DNA of 64,000 nucleotides from Amycolatopsis rubida (GTDB lineage: Bacteria > Actinomycetota > Actinomycetes > Mycobacteriales > Pseudonocardiaceae), in contig NZ_FOWC01000008.1 of assembly GCF_900115345.1 (NCBI RefSeq), positions 186,001 to 250,000 of the forward strand, in the 5' to 3' direction. The translations under genes and the position numbers were made by a program. Below, in pieces: positions 51,040 to 59,568 of this stretch. The notes under the pieces were generated by a model, which did no database searches, was not told the DNA's origin, and saw nothing but the letters and a program-made list of their open reading frames with translations. Each line of letters starts with the position of its first letter. The first letter of the stretch is position 1.

Positions 51040-52035
51040 ATGCGACGCTCCACCCCGATCGCGACCCGCCTGCTCGCCCTGCTCGCCGTCCCGGCGGTGC
51101 TCGCCGGGTGTTCGCCGTCCCCGGGCGGCGAAGGCAAGACGACCCTGAACTTCTCCTACTCCAACGCCGTGCAGCAGACGGAGAAAGTCCCGCTCCACTT
51201 CGCGCTGGAGAACCTCAAATCCCAGGGCATCGCCACCACCGAGGCGTTCCACCAGTCCGGGGACGACGCGGTGCAGGCTGTCGTGCGCGGCGAGTCGGAC
51301 TTCGGCACGGCGAACGCCAGCACCGTGTTCGCGGCCGTCCGCAAGGGGGTGCCGATCAAGGCGGTGATGACCGCCTACCGGCCGGCCTACCTCCTGGTCG
51401 CTCCCGCCTCCGTCGCCGATCCGGGCGGCCTCGGCGGCAAGCGGGTGGGGCTGCAGTCGAAGATCTCCTCCACCACGCTCTACACCAACCTCGCGCTCAA
51501 GGACTTCCCGGCCGCGAAGCCGCAGCTGCTGATCATTCCCGGCTCGGCGAACCGGGTCCAGGCGATGATCGCCGGCCAGCTCGACGCCTCGGTGGTGCAG
51601 TTCAGCGACTGGCTGACGCTGCGGAAGAAGGCCCCTGGCCAGTTCCACGTCATCTACGACGTGGCCGAACGCAACCCCGACATCATCGACTCGGTCATCT
51701 TCACCACGAGCCAGACCGCGGACTCGGCGCCGGAGTACGTGAAGAAGTTCCTCGCCGCGGTGCAGACGGAGTACGCGAGCACCTACCGGGACGCCGGCAA
51801 GCTCGCGGCCTCGATCGCGAGCACTGTGCCCAAGACCGATCCCGCCGCCGCCAAGGAGCTGGCCGAGGAGTCGCTCAAGGCGAAGATCTGGCCCGCGGAC
51901 GGCGGATTCTCGCCCGTTGCCGTCAAGGCCACCCTCGACGCCCTGCGCACCTCGGGCATCCTCGACGCCGGCTCCCTGCCGGACGCGGACCAGTGCTGCC
52001 GGGCGGACCTGCTCACCGCCGGGATCGGGGGCTGA
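51040..52035 (+). CDS. ABC substrate-binding lipoprotein (SsuA/TauA-like)
   Basis: A 331-residue lipoprotein precursor with signal and lipobox LLAVPAVLAGCSPSP (Cys24). The mature part is a two-lobe binding protein of the SsuA/TauA/ThiY class: TTLNFSYSNAVQQTEKVPLH, GESDFGTANASTVFAAV, GGKRVGLQSKISSTTLYTN and QAMIAGQLDASVVQFSDW. These proteins bind small anionic or N-containing compounds such as sulfonates or pyrimidine precursors outside the membrane. It would define the operon's imported substrate. Confidence 0.88.
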   Translation: MRRSTPIATRLLALLAVPAVLAGCSPSPGGEGKTTLNFSYSNAVQQTEKVPLHFALENLKSQGIATTEAFHQSGDDAVQAVVRGESDFGTANASTVFAAVRKGVPIKAVMTAYRPAYLLVAPASVADPGGLGGKRVGLQSKISSTTLYTNLALKDFPAAKPQLLIIPGSANRVQAMIAGQLDASVVQFSDWLTLRKKAPGQFHVIYDVAERNPDIIDSVIFTTSQTADSAPEYVKKFLAAVQTEYASTYRDAGKLAASIASTVPKTDPAAAKELAEESLKAKIWPADGGFSPVAVKATLDALRTSGILDAGSLPDADQCCRADLLTAGIGG

Positions 52036-52040
52036 GGCGC

Positions 52041-52889
52041 ATGGTGTCGTCACCGCGCACGCCGGCGGTGCTGGACCGGGAACGGACCCCCGCGACCCCG
52101 CCGGCCGAACCGGCCCGGCGGCGGGCGACGCGTCCGCGCGTGCTCGTCTGGACCTTCCGGCTCGCGATCCTGGCCGTCGCGCTGGGCGGATGGCAGTGGT
52201 ACGGCGCGACCAGCGGCGGCGTCTTCGTGCCGTCGATGACCCAGACCCTCGCGCAACTGCCGGAGCTGGCCTCGTCGGGAGTGCTCGCCCCCGCGCTCTG
52301 GTCGAGCAACACCTCCCTGCTCGTCGGCTACCCCCTCTCGGCGGTCTTCGGCCTGGCCATCGGATTCCTCGTGGGACGGCGGCGAACGGCGGACCGCGCG
52401 CTCTCCTACTGGCTCGACGTCGCGATGGTCGTGCCGATCATCGCGACCGTGCCGGTGGTGATCGTCGCGCTGGGACTGACCTTCACCGCGCGGGTCGCGG
52501 TGGTCGTGCTGTTCGCGCTGCCGGTCATCGCGATGAACGCGCGCGCCGCGGTCCGGGTCCTCGACCCGCACCTGATCGAGATGGCCCGCGGCTTCGGCGC
52601 CACGAACCGGCAGCTCTGGACCGGCGTGATCCTCCCGGCGGCGGCCCCGCACCTGTTCACCGCGCTGCGGATCGGCCTCGGCCGGGCGATCTCCGGGATG
52701 GTCGTCGTCGAACTGACCCTGGTGCCGGTCGGCCTCGGCGGGCTGCTGCTGGACTACAAGTCCTCGTTCGCCGGTCCCTCGCTCTACGCCGTGACCCTGG
52801 TGATCATCGCCGAAGGGGTGCTGCTGGTGAGCCTGAGCCAGGCCGGGGAACGGTGGCTGATCCGCCGGATGCGGGGTGAGCGGCGATGA
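52041..52889 (+). CDS. ABC transporter permease 1
   Basis: A 282-residue permease with about six membrane helices after a Pro/Arg-rich cytoplasmic N-terminus. The EAA loop reads EMARGFGATNRQLWTGVILP. Starts 5 bp after the binding-protein stop and overlaps permease 2 by 4 bp (ATGA), so the two are made together. Confidence 0.88.
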   Translation: MVSSPRTPAVLDRERTPATPPAEPARRRATRPRVLVWTFRLAILAVALGGWQWYGATSGGVFVPSMTQTLAQLPELASSGVLAPALWSSNTSLLVGYPLSAVFGLAIGFLVGRRRTADRALSYWLDVAMVVPIIATVPVVIVALGLTFTARVAVVVLFALPVIAMNARAAVRVLDPHLIEMARGFGATNRQLWTGVILPAAAPHLFTALRIGLGRAISGMVVVELTLVPVGLGGLLLDYKSSFAGPSLYAVTLVIIAEGVLLVSLSQAGERWLIRRMRGERR

Positions 52890-53641
52890 AGGCCCGGTCC
52901 AGGAGATTCCCCGGCATCCGGGCCGACGTGGCCAGCGGGGTGGCCGTGCTCGCCGCCTGGCAGATCGTGGCGGTCACGGTGCGGCCGCAGTGGCTGCCGG
53001 AACTGCCCGCGGTGCTGACGCAGGTGTGGGCGCTCGTGACCTCCGGCGCGCTCTCCGTGCTCGGCACGACCGCCGTGACGCTGCTGCTCGGCCTGCTGGT
53101 CACCTTCGTGCTCGCGGGTGCCGCCGCGGGCCTGATGGCGGCCGGGGACGTCGCGGAGCGGTCGCTGATGCCCTACGTCACCGGTTTCCTGTCGGTGCCG
53201 CACATCGCGCTCGTCCCGCTGTTCACCTTCCTGTGGGGCAACGGCGAACTGACCCGCGTGGTCACGACGGTCGCGTTCGCGGTGTCACCGGTGGCCCTCA
53301 CCTGGACCAGCGCGCTGAAGCAGTCGCCGCGCGAGCTGGTCGAGATGGCCGCGTCCTTCGGCGCCGGGCCCAGCGCGGTCGCCCGCCACGTGCGGCTGCC
53401 CGCGGCGGCGGCGCCGCTGGTGGCCGGTGTCCGGATCGGCGTGGTGCAAGGCATCAAGGGCACGGTCAGCGCGGAGATCCTGATCGGCATCGTCGGCGTC
53501 GGAAAGCTCGTCACGACCGCGTCCCAGACCTTCGACATCGCCCGGCTGTACGCGATCGTCCTGGTGATCATCGCCTTGTCGATCGTGTTCTACCTGCTGC
53601 TCAACTTCGTGGAGGACCGGATGACCAGGTGGACCTCGTGA
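52886..53641 (+). CDS. ABC transporter permease 2
   Basis: A 251-residue permease with about six membrane helices and the EAA loop EMAASFGAGPSAVARHVRLP. It pairs with permease 1; most NitT/TauT importers use one permease as a homodimer, so two different permeases is less usual. Its stop overlaps the hydrolase start as GTGA. Confidence 0.88.
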   Translation: MKARSRRFPGIRADVASGVAVLAAWQIVAVTVRPQWLPELPAVLTQVWALVTSGALSVLGTTAVTLLLGLLVTFVLAGAAAGLMAAGDVAERSLMPYVTGFLSVPHIALVPLFTFLWGNGELTRVVTTVAFAVSPVALTWTSALKQSPRELVEMAASFGAGPSAVARHVRLPAAAAPLVAGVRIGVVQGIKGTVSAEILIGIVGVGKLVTTASQTFDIARLYAIVLVIIALSIVFYLLLNFVEDRMTRWTS

Positions 53642-54363
53642 CCGCGCCGCAGCCGTGGGACCGGTACCTCACCGCGCGGGACCACCGGGTGCGGGAGCTG
53701 GCCGGGCTCGGCCGCCGCCAGGGCCTCGGCCGGCGTCCCGCGCTTCTCGTCATCGACGTGACCACCAACTTCTGCGGCGAGAAGCGCGAGCCCCTGCTCG
53801 ATTCGATCCGCCGCTGGCGCAACAGCTGCGGCGAAGCCGCCTGGGACGCCGTCGACCGGATCGCCGGCCTGCTCGCGCTCGCCAGGACGCTGGAGGTGCC
53901 CGTGCTGTATTCGGCAGGACTGGACACCGGCGGCAACCCGGTCCTGTCCGGCCGCTGGCGGGACAAGAACAGCCGGCGGGACGAGGACTCGGATCCCGGC
54001 CGCGCGGGCGGCCACGACATCGTCGCGCCGATCGCCCCGCGACCGGGCGAGATCGTCGTGCGCAAGACGAAGCCGAGCGTCTTCCACGGCACGCCGCTGG
54101 CCTCGTTCCTCGTCGATCTCGGCGTCGACTCGCTGGTCGTGTGCGGCGGCTCGACCAGCGGGTGCGTCCGCGCGACCGTGGTCGACGCCTTCTCCGCCAA
54201 CTACCGGGTGACCGTCGCCGGGGACGCCTGCTTCGACCGCTTCGATGCCTCGCACGCGATGACGCTGTTCGACCTCGACCAGAAATACGCGGACGTGACG
54301 ACCGCGGCGCGAGCGGGCGAAGCCCTGCAGTCCGTCCACGGCGGGGCCCCGGCCGATGACTGA
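53638..54363 (+). CDS. Isochorismatase-fold cysteine hydrolase, N-carbamoylsarcosine-amidase-like
   Basis: A 241-residue cysteine hydrolase with the full triad: Asp40 in LLVIDVTTNF, Lys145 in RKTKPSVFHGTPL, and the nucleophile Cys176 in GGSTSGCVRATVVDA. That last motif is typical of N-carbamoylsarcosine amidase and ureidoacrylate hydrolases rather than true isochorismatases. It probably splits an N-carbamoyl or amide intermediate to release ammonia and CO2, acting after the cyclic amidohydrolase. GTG 53638 overlaps the permease stop; GTG 53629 is a possible alternative. The end overlaps the GntR gene by 8 bp. Confidence 0.85.
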   Translation: MTAPQPWDRYLTARDHRVRELAGLGRRQGLGRRPALLVIDVTTNFCGEKREPLLDSIRRWRNSCGEAAWDAVDRIAGLLALARTLEVPVLYSAGLDTGGNPVLSGRWRDKNSRRDEDSDPGRAGGHDIVAPIAPRPGEIVVRKTKPSVFHGTPLASFLVDLGVDSLVVCGGSTSGCVRATVVDAFSANYRVTVAGDACFDRFDASHAMTLFDLDQKYADVTTAARAGEALQSVHGGAPADD

Positions 54364-55066
54364 GCTGCCCGGCGGGTCCTCGGCGGCCCTGGAGGAGCTG
54401 GCCCAGCGCATGCGCGGCCAGTACCGGACGGTGGGGGAGACGGTGCTTCAGGTGCTGCGCCAGAGCATCCTCAACGGGGTCTTCGAGCCTGGAGAACACC
54501 TTCGCCAGGAGGAGCTGTCCCGGCACATCGGCGTCTCGCGGATCCCGGTGCGCACCGCACTGATGCGACTGGAGGCCGAAGGGCTGGTCACCGTGCAGCC
54601 GCACCGCGGCGCCACGGTGCGCACGCTCACCGCGGAACGGATCCACGAGATCTACCGCCTGCGCCTGCTGCTGGAGACCCACGCGTTGCGCGCGGCGGCG
54701 AAATCCCTTTCGCCCGGGGAAAAAACCGCGCTGGTGGCCGAGGCCCGGCGGCTTGACCAGGCTCACGAGGGCGCGGATTTCCTCGACGAACGAATCGCCT
54801 TCTACCGGCGTCTCTACGACGCCGGAGGGAATCCCGTGACCATCGGGGTCATCGAACAGCTGCGGGTCTCGCTGGGACGGCACCGGCTCGGCATCCGCTT
54901 GGTCGTCACGGACTTCAGCCACGAGGCGCTCGCGCAGGCGGTGCGCCGGGACGACGTGGACACGGCCGAACGGATGCTGCGCGAGCACCTGATCCAGGTC
55001 CGCGACGGCATGGTCGCGACGGCACTGCCGCCGCGGGAAACGACGAGAGGGAGCAGGCAAAAGTGA
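54356..55066 (+). CDS. GntR-family regulator with FCD domain (1)
   Basis: A 236-residue regulator. The winged helix (about 28-90) contains ILNGVFEPGEHLRQEELSRH and IGVSRIPVRTALMRLEAEG. The C-terminal helical FCD domain holds His and acidic residues for metal or acid binding (IYRLRLLLETHALRAAAKSL, LREHLIQVRDG). It is embedded in the operon by 8-bp and 4-bp overlaps, so it is probably an autoregulated repressor released by a pathway acid. The two 17-bp sites at 43.5-43.6 kb are candidate targets. Confidence 0.88.
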   Translation: MTELPGGSSAALEELAQRMRGQYRTVGETVLQVLRQSILNGVFEPGEHLRQEELSRHIGVSRIPVRTALMRLEAEGLVTVQPHRGATVRTLTAERIHEIYRLRLLLETHALRAAAKSLSPGEKTALVAEARRLDQAHEGADFLDERIAFYRRLYDAGGNPVTIGVIEQLRVSLGRHRLGIRLVVTDFSHEALAQAVRRDDVDTAERMLREHLIQVRDGMVATALPPRETTRGSRQK

Positions 55067-56061
55067 AAATCGGCTACAAGGCATCGGCGGAGCAGTTCGG
55101 CCCGCGCGACCTCGTCGAGTACGCGGTCCGCGCGGAGGAACTGGGGCTCGACAGCGTGTGGGTGTCCGACCATTTCCTCCCGTGGCGCCACCGGGGCGGG
55201 CACGCGCCCTCGGCGCTGACCTGGATGGCGGCCGTCGGCGAGCGCACCCGCCGGGTCCTGATCGGCACCAGCGTGACCACCCCGACCTTCCGCTACCACC
55301 CGGCGGTCATGGCGCAGACCTTCGCGACGCTCGCCCTGCTCACCGGGAACCGCGTCGTCCTCGGCGTGGGCACGGGCGAAGCGCTCAACGAGATCGCGGT
55401 GTCCGGCAGGCAGTGGCCCGGGTTCAAGGAGCGGTTCGCGCGCCTGCGCGAGGCCGTCCGCCTGATGCGGGCGCTCTGGACCGAGGACGAGGTCTCGTTC
55501 GAGGGGGAGTACTACACGCTCGTCGGCGCGAAGATCTACGACCGGCCCGGCACCCCCGTCCCGGTGTACATCGCGGCCGGCGGCCCGGTGGTCGCCAAGT
55601 ACGCCGGCCGCGAGGGCGACGGGTTCATCTGCACCTCGGGCAAGGGCATGGAACTCTACACCGGCAAGCTGATGCCCGCGGTGGCCGAGGGCGCGGCCGG
55701 TGCGGGCAAGGATCCGGCGACGGTCGGCCGCACCATCGAAATCAAGCTCGCCTACGACCGCGATCCCGCCGCGGCGCTGGAAAGCACCCGGTTCTGGGCG
55801 CCTCTTTCGCTCAGCGCGGAGCAGAAGCACACTGTCGGGTCCGCGGCGGAGATGGAGCGGCTGGCCGACGAGCTGCCGCTCGATCAGGTCGCCCGGCGCT
55901 GGATCGTGGCCTCCGGCCCGGACGAGGCCCTCGCCGGGATCAAACCCTATCTCGACGCCGGGTTCGACCACCTGGTGTTCCACGGTCCCGGGCACGACCA
56001 GGACCGTTTCCTCGCCCAGTTCACCGAGGACGTCGTGCCGCGGCTGCGCGAACTCGGCTGA
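55063..56061 (+). CDS. fgd: F420-dependent glucose-6-phosphate dehydrogenase
   Basis: A 332-residue enzyme that matches mycobacterial FGD1 along its whole length as I recall it: IGYKASAEQF, VSDHFLPWRHRGGHAPSAL, GVGTGEALNE, ICTSGKGMELY, FWAPLSLSAEQKHTV and RRWIVAS. The active-site residues are kept: His37, Trp41 and Glu106. The glucose-6-phosphate phosphate ligands Thr191, Lys194, Lys255 and Arg279 are kept too. FGD oxidises glucose-6-phosphate to 6-phosphogluconolactone and makes F420H2. Its place in a catabolic operon implies a dedicated supply for the F420-type LLM enzyme. GTG 55063 overlaps the GntR stop by 4 bp. Confidence 0.88.
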   Translation: MKIGYKASAEQFGPRDLVEYAVRAEELGLDSVWVSDHFLPWRHRGGHAPSALTWMAAVGERTRRVLIGTSVTTPTFRYHPAVMAQTFATLALLTGNRVVLGVGTGEALNEIAVSGRQWPGFKERFARLREAVRLMRALWTEDEVSFEGEYYTLVGAKIYDRPGTPVPVYIAAGGPVVAKYAGREGDGFICTSGKGMELYTGKLMPAVAEGAAGAGKDPATVGRTIEIKLAYDRDPAAALESTRFWAPLSLSAEQKHTVGSAAEMERLADELPLDQVARRWIVASGPDEALAGIKPYLDAGFDHLVFHGPGHDQDRFLAQFTEDVVPRLRELG

Positions 56062-56111
56062 ACGGCAGTGCCCGCGCCGGCTCCGGGTTTCGGATCCAGG
56101 ATCCCGCCGGT

Positions 56112-56117
56112 TACGCT
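56112..56117 (+). promoter_or_regulatory. -10 box for a leaderless gntR transcript
   Basis: TACGCT with a 7-nt spacer to the GTG at 56125. This supports a separate transcript for the second GntR gene. Confidence 0.45.
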
Positions 56118-56124
56118 GCTCGAC

Positions 56125-56811
56125 GTGACCCGTCCCGCCGCCGCGCGGCTGCCCGCCCCGTCGCTGAACGATATCGTGGACCGCTTGTCGGGCGGCTACA
56201 AGTCCGTCGGCGAGCTGGTCTACACCATCCTCCGGGAGGCGATCCTCTCCGGCGCCCTCGCGCCGGGCGAGAAGCTCCGGCAGGAGGCGATCGCCGAGAC
56301 GATCGGCGTCTCCCGGATTCCCGTCCGCAGCGCGCTGATGCAGCTGGAGGCCGAAGGTCTGGTCACGGTCGTGCCGCACCGCGGCGCGATGGTCACGATG
56401 CTGAGCGCGGCCAAGGTCCGGGAGACCTTCGCGATCCGCTCGCTGCTCGAAAGCCAGGCCATCAAACTCGCGATCAAATCCCTGACCCCGCAGCGCGCGC
56501 GGCAACTGGCCGAACTCGCCGACCGGCTCGACGACCCCGGGCGGACCGGCGATTTCCTCACCGAACGGGTGGCCTTCTACCGGCTGCTCTACGCCGCGGA
56601 CGAGAACCCGGTGCTGGTCGACCTGATCGAGCAGCTGCGCAGCAGCGTCGGGCGCGACCTGCTGGGCCTGCGGGTGCGCGACCACGACCACCGCCACCGC
56701 GGCCTGGTCGATCTCGTCGTGGCGAAGGATCTTCCCGGTGCGCGCCGGTGGATCAAGTCCCACCTCGACACCGTGTGCACGGCTCTGCTCGCCGAACTCA
56801 AGCCCGGCTGA
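56125..56811 (+). CDS. GntR-family regulator with FCD domain (2)
   Basis: A 228-residue regulator close in layout to the first GntR gene. The winged helix contains ILSGALAPGEKLRQEAIAET and IGVSRIPVRSALMQLEAEG; the FCD part has AIRSLLESQAIKLAIKSLT and RVRDHDHRHRGLVDLV, with several His for ligand binding. GTG 56125 is preferred because of its -10 box; an in-frame GTG at 56068 would add 19 low-complexity residues. Having two similar GntR proteins flank fgd suggests duplication, each possibly sensing a different signal. Confidence 0.85.
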   Translation: MTRPAAARLPAPSLNDIVDRLSGGYKSVGELVYTILREAILSGALAPGEKLRQEAIAETIGVSRIPVRSALMQLEAEGLVTVVPHRGAMVTMLSAAKVRETFAIRSLLESQAIKLAIKSLTPQRARQLAELADRLDDPGRTGDFLTERVAFYRLLYAADENPVLVDLIEQLRSSVGRDLLGLRVRDHDHRHRGLVDLVVAKDLPGARRWIKSHLDTVCTALLAELKPG

Positions 56812-56859
56812 GCGACCGCGGAGTAGTGGCGGCCCTCCGCGGGGCCTGTCCCGGCAGGA

Positions 56860-57245
56860 CGCGGTCCTCGGCCAGCCAGACCAGCTGGCGCGCTCCACGA
56901 CCCCGCGGTCGGTCCCGCGCTCGCGCTCGTGCACGACGACCCCGGAAGACCCTGGACCGTGGAGGCGCTCGCGCACGCCGTCGCCGTCCCGCGTGCCCGG
57001 TTCGGCCGCCGGTTCACGTCGACGACCGGGCACACCCCGATGGAGTGCCTCGGCATCTGGCGGATGACCGTGGCCGCCCGCCTGCTGCGCGAGAGCCAAC
57101 GCCCCCGCGGCAGATCGCCCGGAAGGTCGGTTACGAGGCGGAATTCGCGTTCGCCCGCGCCTTCAACCAGGTCGCCGGGCACGCTCCCGGTCGCTATCGC
57201 GCGATGCATTGCCGCGACGAGGGCGCCGCTGATCCGCGGCGATGA
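56860..57245 (+). pseudogene. AraC-family regulator, C-terminal remnant
   Basis: Only the DNA-binding part of an AraC protein is left: PWTVEALAHAVAVPRARFGR, TTGHTPMECLGIWRMTVAAR and LLRESQR. After a frame change near 57108 it continues RQIARKVGYEAEFAFARAFN, then HAPGRYRAMH. The ligand-binding half is absent and there is no start signal. Confidence 0.65.
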
Positions 57246-57576
57246 CTCGTGGCGTTTTGCCGGAGCGGCTGCTTTGCCATCAGATCCCGCCCGGCGGCAC
57301 TTCGCTGGCCAGGGTCAGCGGCCGCCGGGAGCGGCAGCGGGACACCGGCGAGAGCCCTCTCGGGGAATGCCGCGTCCTTCACGGACGGGCAAGCCTTTCG
57401 TGCCGGCCCTGGCCTGGGGCAGGCGCACATCGCACCGCGCCCGAGACGCCAGCTTAAGTGTCCTGGTGCGCTGCTGATCGCCAGTGTCGTATGCCGGAGG
57501 AGTTCGCGAGCGTGCTTGCTTATTCGCTTGGCAGGGCGACGCGCGGTCACATCCGCGGTTCCACCTGTAGCCAGAG
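57246..57576. other. 330-bp gap, nothing recognised
   Basis: No gene, RNA or strong repeat was seen between the two regulator remnants. Confidence 0.4.
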
Positions 57577-57944
57577 CTAGCCGGGTCGCTTCGGCAGCGT
57601 CCTTGCCAGCCGCTCGTCCAGTTGCTGTCGGATCCGGCGGCTGTCGTCGACGAGCCGCCAACCGCGGTCGGTGAGCTGGGCGCGCCGACTCGGCTGCCGG
57701 CGGGGTCCGACACCCCGTGGGGCGCAGCCGGGCCGCTCCAGTTCGAAAAGGTGCTTCGAAGCTGCCTGCCGGGTGATGCCGAGAAGGTCGGAGACCGTGG
57801 GCACCCGGTCGATCAGGTGCTGGACCACGTACCCGTGGGAGTTGCGCACGCCGGTGATCGCGCGTGACGCAGGCCTTCCCCGCGGCGACGAACTCGTCGC
57901 GCACAGCGCCCAGTTCGCCGAGACCTCCGACGGCCGGCCAAGAT
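57577..57944 (-). pseudogene. MarR-like regulator remnant
   Basis: Minus-strand pieces in two frames: VRDEFVAAGKACVTR, then VVQHLIDRVPTVSDLLGITR, QAASKHLFELERPG and finally LTDRGWRLVDDSRRIRQQLD. Together they read as the helix-turn-helix, wing and last helix of a MarR-type protein, with the frame broken between them and around the wing. Non-functional as written. Confidence 0.5.
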
Positions 57945-57954
57945 GTATAACGTC

Positions 57955-58812
57955 CTATACGTCACCGTGGGAAAGCGTCGCGATCTCCGTCCTCGCCAGC
58001 CGCTCGGCGCTCACCACTACCTCATACGCCTGGAGCAACCCCCCGCGAACCTCGATCCTGAGCACCCCCGCCAGCCGTCCGGCCGGAGCGAGCACCAGCC
58101 CGGCATCCCCGTCGACCAGCGCGAGTTCGGCCAGCCGCGCGTTCCCCGCGAACAGTTTCGTCCCCTGCGCGACCTCGTCCGCCCCGCGCAACACCGCAGC
58201 AGCCCCGGGCGGCAGCATCGCCGGATCGGTGTGCCGGACGACATCCGGAGCCAGCACGGTTAGCAACGTCGCCATGTCCCCGCCGCGGGCCGCCGACAAG
58301 AACGCCGTCACCACTTCCCGGTGCTCAGCCAGTTCCGCGACCGGCACGGCCGGTTCCCCGCGTACCCGCGACCGCGCGCGGCTGGCGAGTTTCTTGGCGG
58401 TCGCGGGCGTCCGGTCGAGGATCGGGCCGACCGCGTCGAACGGCACCGCGAACAGGTCGTGCAGCACGAATGCCACTCGTTCGGGCGGGGCCAGCCGGTC
58501 CAGGACCACCAGCAGCGCGCGGCCGACCTCGCCGGCCAGCAGGATCTCGTCCTCGGGAACAGCGCCGCCGGCGGCGTCGGGTACCGCGGAGACCGGCGTT
58601 TCGCGGCGGGCGCGCAGGGCGTCCAGGCAGAGCCGGGACACCGCAGTCGTGAGCCAGCCGCCGAGGTTGTCGACGCCGGACGTGCGATTCAGCCGCAGCC
58701 ACGATTCCTGCACGACGTCCTCGGCCTCGGCCGCGGAACCCAGCATGCGGTAGGCCAGCGCGTGCAGCCGCGGGCGTTCGTCCTCGAAGCGCCGCGCGAG
58801 TGCGTCGTCCAT
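57955..58812 (-). CDS. ECF-type sigma factor with SnoaL-like C-terminal domain (ECF41 type)
   Basis: A 285-residue sigma factor. Region 2 reads RPRLHALAYRMLGSAAEAED and VVQESWLRLNR; region 4 is RLAPPERVAFVLHDLFAVPF then DAVGPILDRTPATAKKLASR. A SnoaL/NTF2-like domain follows (about 170-285, VVTAFLSAARGGDMATLLTV). That architecture defines the ECF41/SigJ group, where the C-terminal domain tunes activity in place of an anti-sigma factor. Such sigma factors usually control themselves and an adjacent redox enzyme. The divergent azoreductase gene and a matching promoter at 58814-58840 fit that rule. Confidence 0.88.
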   Translation of the reverse strand: MDDALARRFEDERPRLHALAYRMLGSAAEAEDVVQESWLRLNRTSGVDNLGGWLTTAVSRLCLDALRARRETPVSAVPDAAGGAVPEDEILLAGEVGRALLVVLDRLAPPERVAFVLHDLFAVPFDAVGPILDRTPATAKKLASRARSRVRGEPAVPVAELAEHREVVTAFLSAARGGDMATLLTVLAPDVVRHTDPAMLPPGAAAVLRGADEVAQGTKLFAGNARLAELALVDGDAGLVLAPAGRLAGVLRIEVRGGLLQAYEVVVSAERLARTEIATLSHGDV

Positions 58813-58813
58813 C

Positions 58814-58840
58814 GGTCACCTTTTCCCGTCTCGATCCGTC
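58814..58840 (+). promoter_or_regulatory. Candidate ECF41 promoter for the azoreductase gene
   Basis: GGTCACC (58814-58820), 16-nt spacer, CGTC (58837-58840). This follows the ECF41 consensus TGTCACA-N16/17-CGTC and points at the azoreductase gene 45 bp further on. Confidence 0.55.
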
Positions 58841-58884
58841 ATGGGAGTGCCGGCCCGAGGACCAAGGACGAGAAGAGGAACCGG

Positions 58885-59568
58885 ATGACTGTCATGCTAG
58901 CGCCTCTGCTGCACGTCGATTCGAGCGCCGATCGCGAGGCGTCGGCAAGCAGGCAGCTGGGCACGCTGTTCGCCGACGAGTGGCGGAGAGGCGGCGGGAC
59001 CGTGCGGCACCGCGACGTGTCCGCCGAACCGGTGCCGCCGCTGCGCGAGGCGTACGCGCGGCTCGGCCGCCGGGTGGAACGCAAGGGGGCGCTGTCGCTG
59101 GACGACATCGCGGCGCTGATCGCGGACGACGACGAACAGCGCGAGTGGGACCTGACCCGGCCGCTGGTGAACGAGGTGCGGGAAGCCCGCGCCGTGCTGC
59201 TCGGGGTGCCGATGTACAACTTCGGCGTGCCCGCGACGCTCAAGGCGTGGATCGACCGGATCAGCTTTCCGGGCGTCTTCGCCGACCCGGCGACTGGCCG
59301 GAAACTGCTGGCGGACAAGGACTTCGTGATCGTCAACGCCCGCGGCGGCGGATACGGCCCCGGCACGCCGCGCGAGACGTTCGAGTTCCAGGAGTCGTAT
59401 CTGCGCGCCTATCTCGGCGACAAAGGCGTGGAGCGGCTGACGTTCGTGTCCCAGGAGTTCACCCGGGTCGGCGACGTCCCGGCGCTGGACGGGCTCGGGG
59501 ACCTGGCCGCCGCGTCGCGCGAGGCGGCCAGGTCCCGGGTCGTCGAGCTGGCGCGGGCTATCCGGTGA
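58885..59568 (+). CDS. azoR: FMN-dependent NADH-azoreductase / quinone reductase
   Basis: A 227-residue flavodoxin-like-fold reductase of the AzoR family. It has APLLHVDSSADREASASRQL (phosphate loop for FMN), VLLGVPMYNFGVPATLKAWI (the P-M-Y-N-F-x-x-P motif), DRISFPGVF, and NARGGGYGPGTPRETF. AzoR enzymes reduce azo dyes and quinones using NAD(P)H. ATG 58885 has GAGGA 5 nt upstream. It is divergent from the ECF41-type sigma gene and probably controlled by it. Its stop overlaps the convergent GH3 stop by 11 bp. Confidence 0.88.
   Translation: MTVMLAPLLHVDSSADREASASRQLGTLFADEWRRGGGTVRHRDVSAEPVPPLREAYARLGRRVERKGALSLDDIAALIADDDEQREWDLTRPLVNEVREARAVLLGVPMYNFGVPATLKAWIDRISFPGVFADPATGRKLLADKDFVIVNARGGGYGPGTPRETFEFQESYLRAYLGDKGVERLTFVSQEFTRVGDVPALDGLGDLAAASREAARSRVVELARAIR

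Noticed and set aside
55063..56061. Generic LLM oxidoreductase call
   Set aside because: Residues binding F420 and the glucose-6-phosphate phosphate (Thr191, Lys194, Lys255, Arg279) are all present, so the FGD call is better supported.
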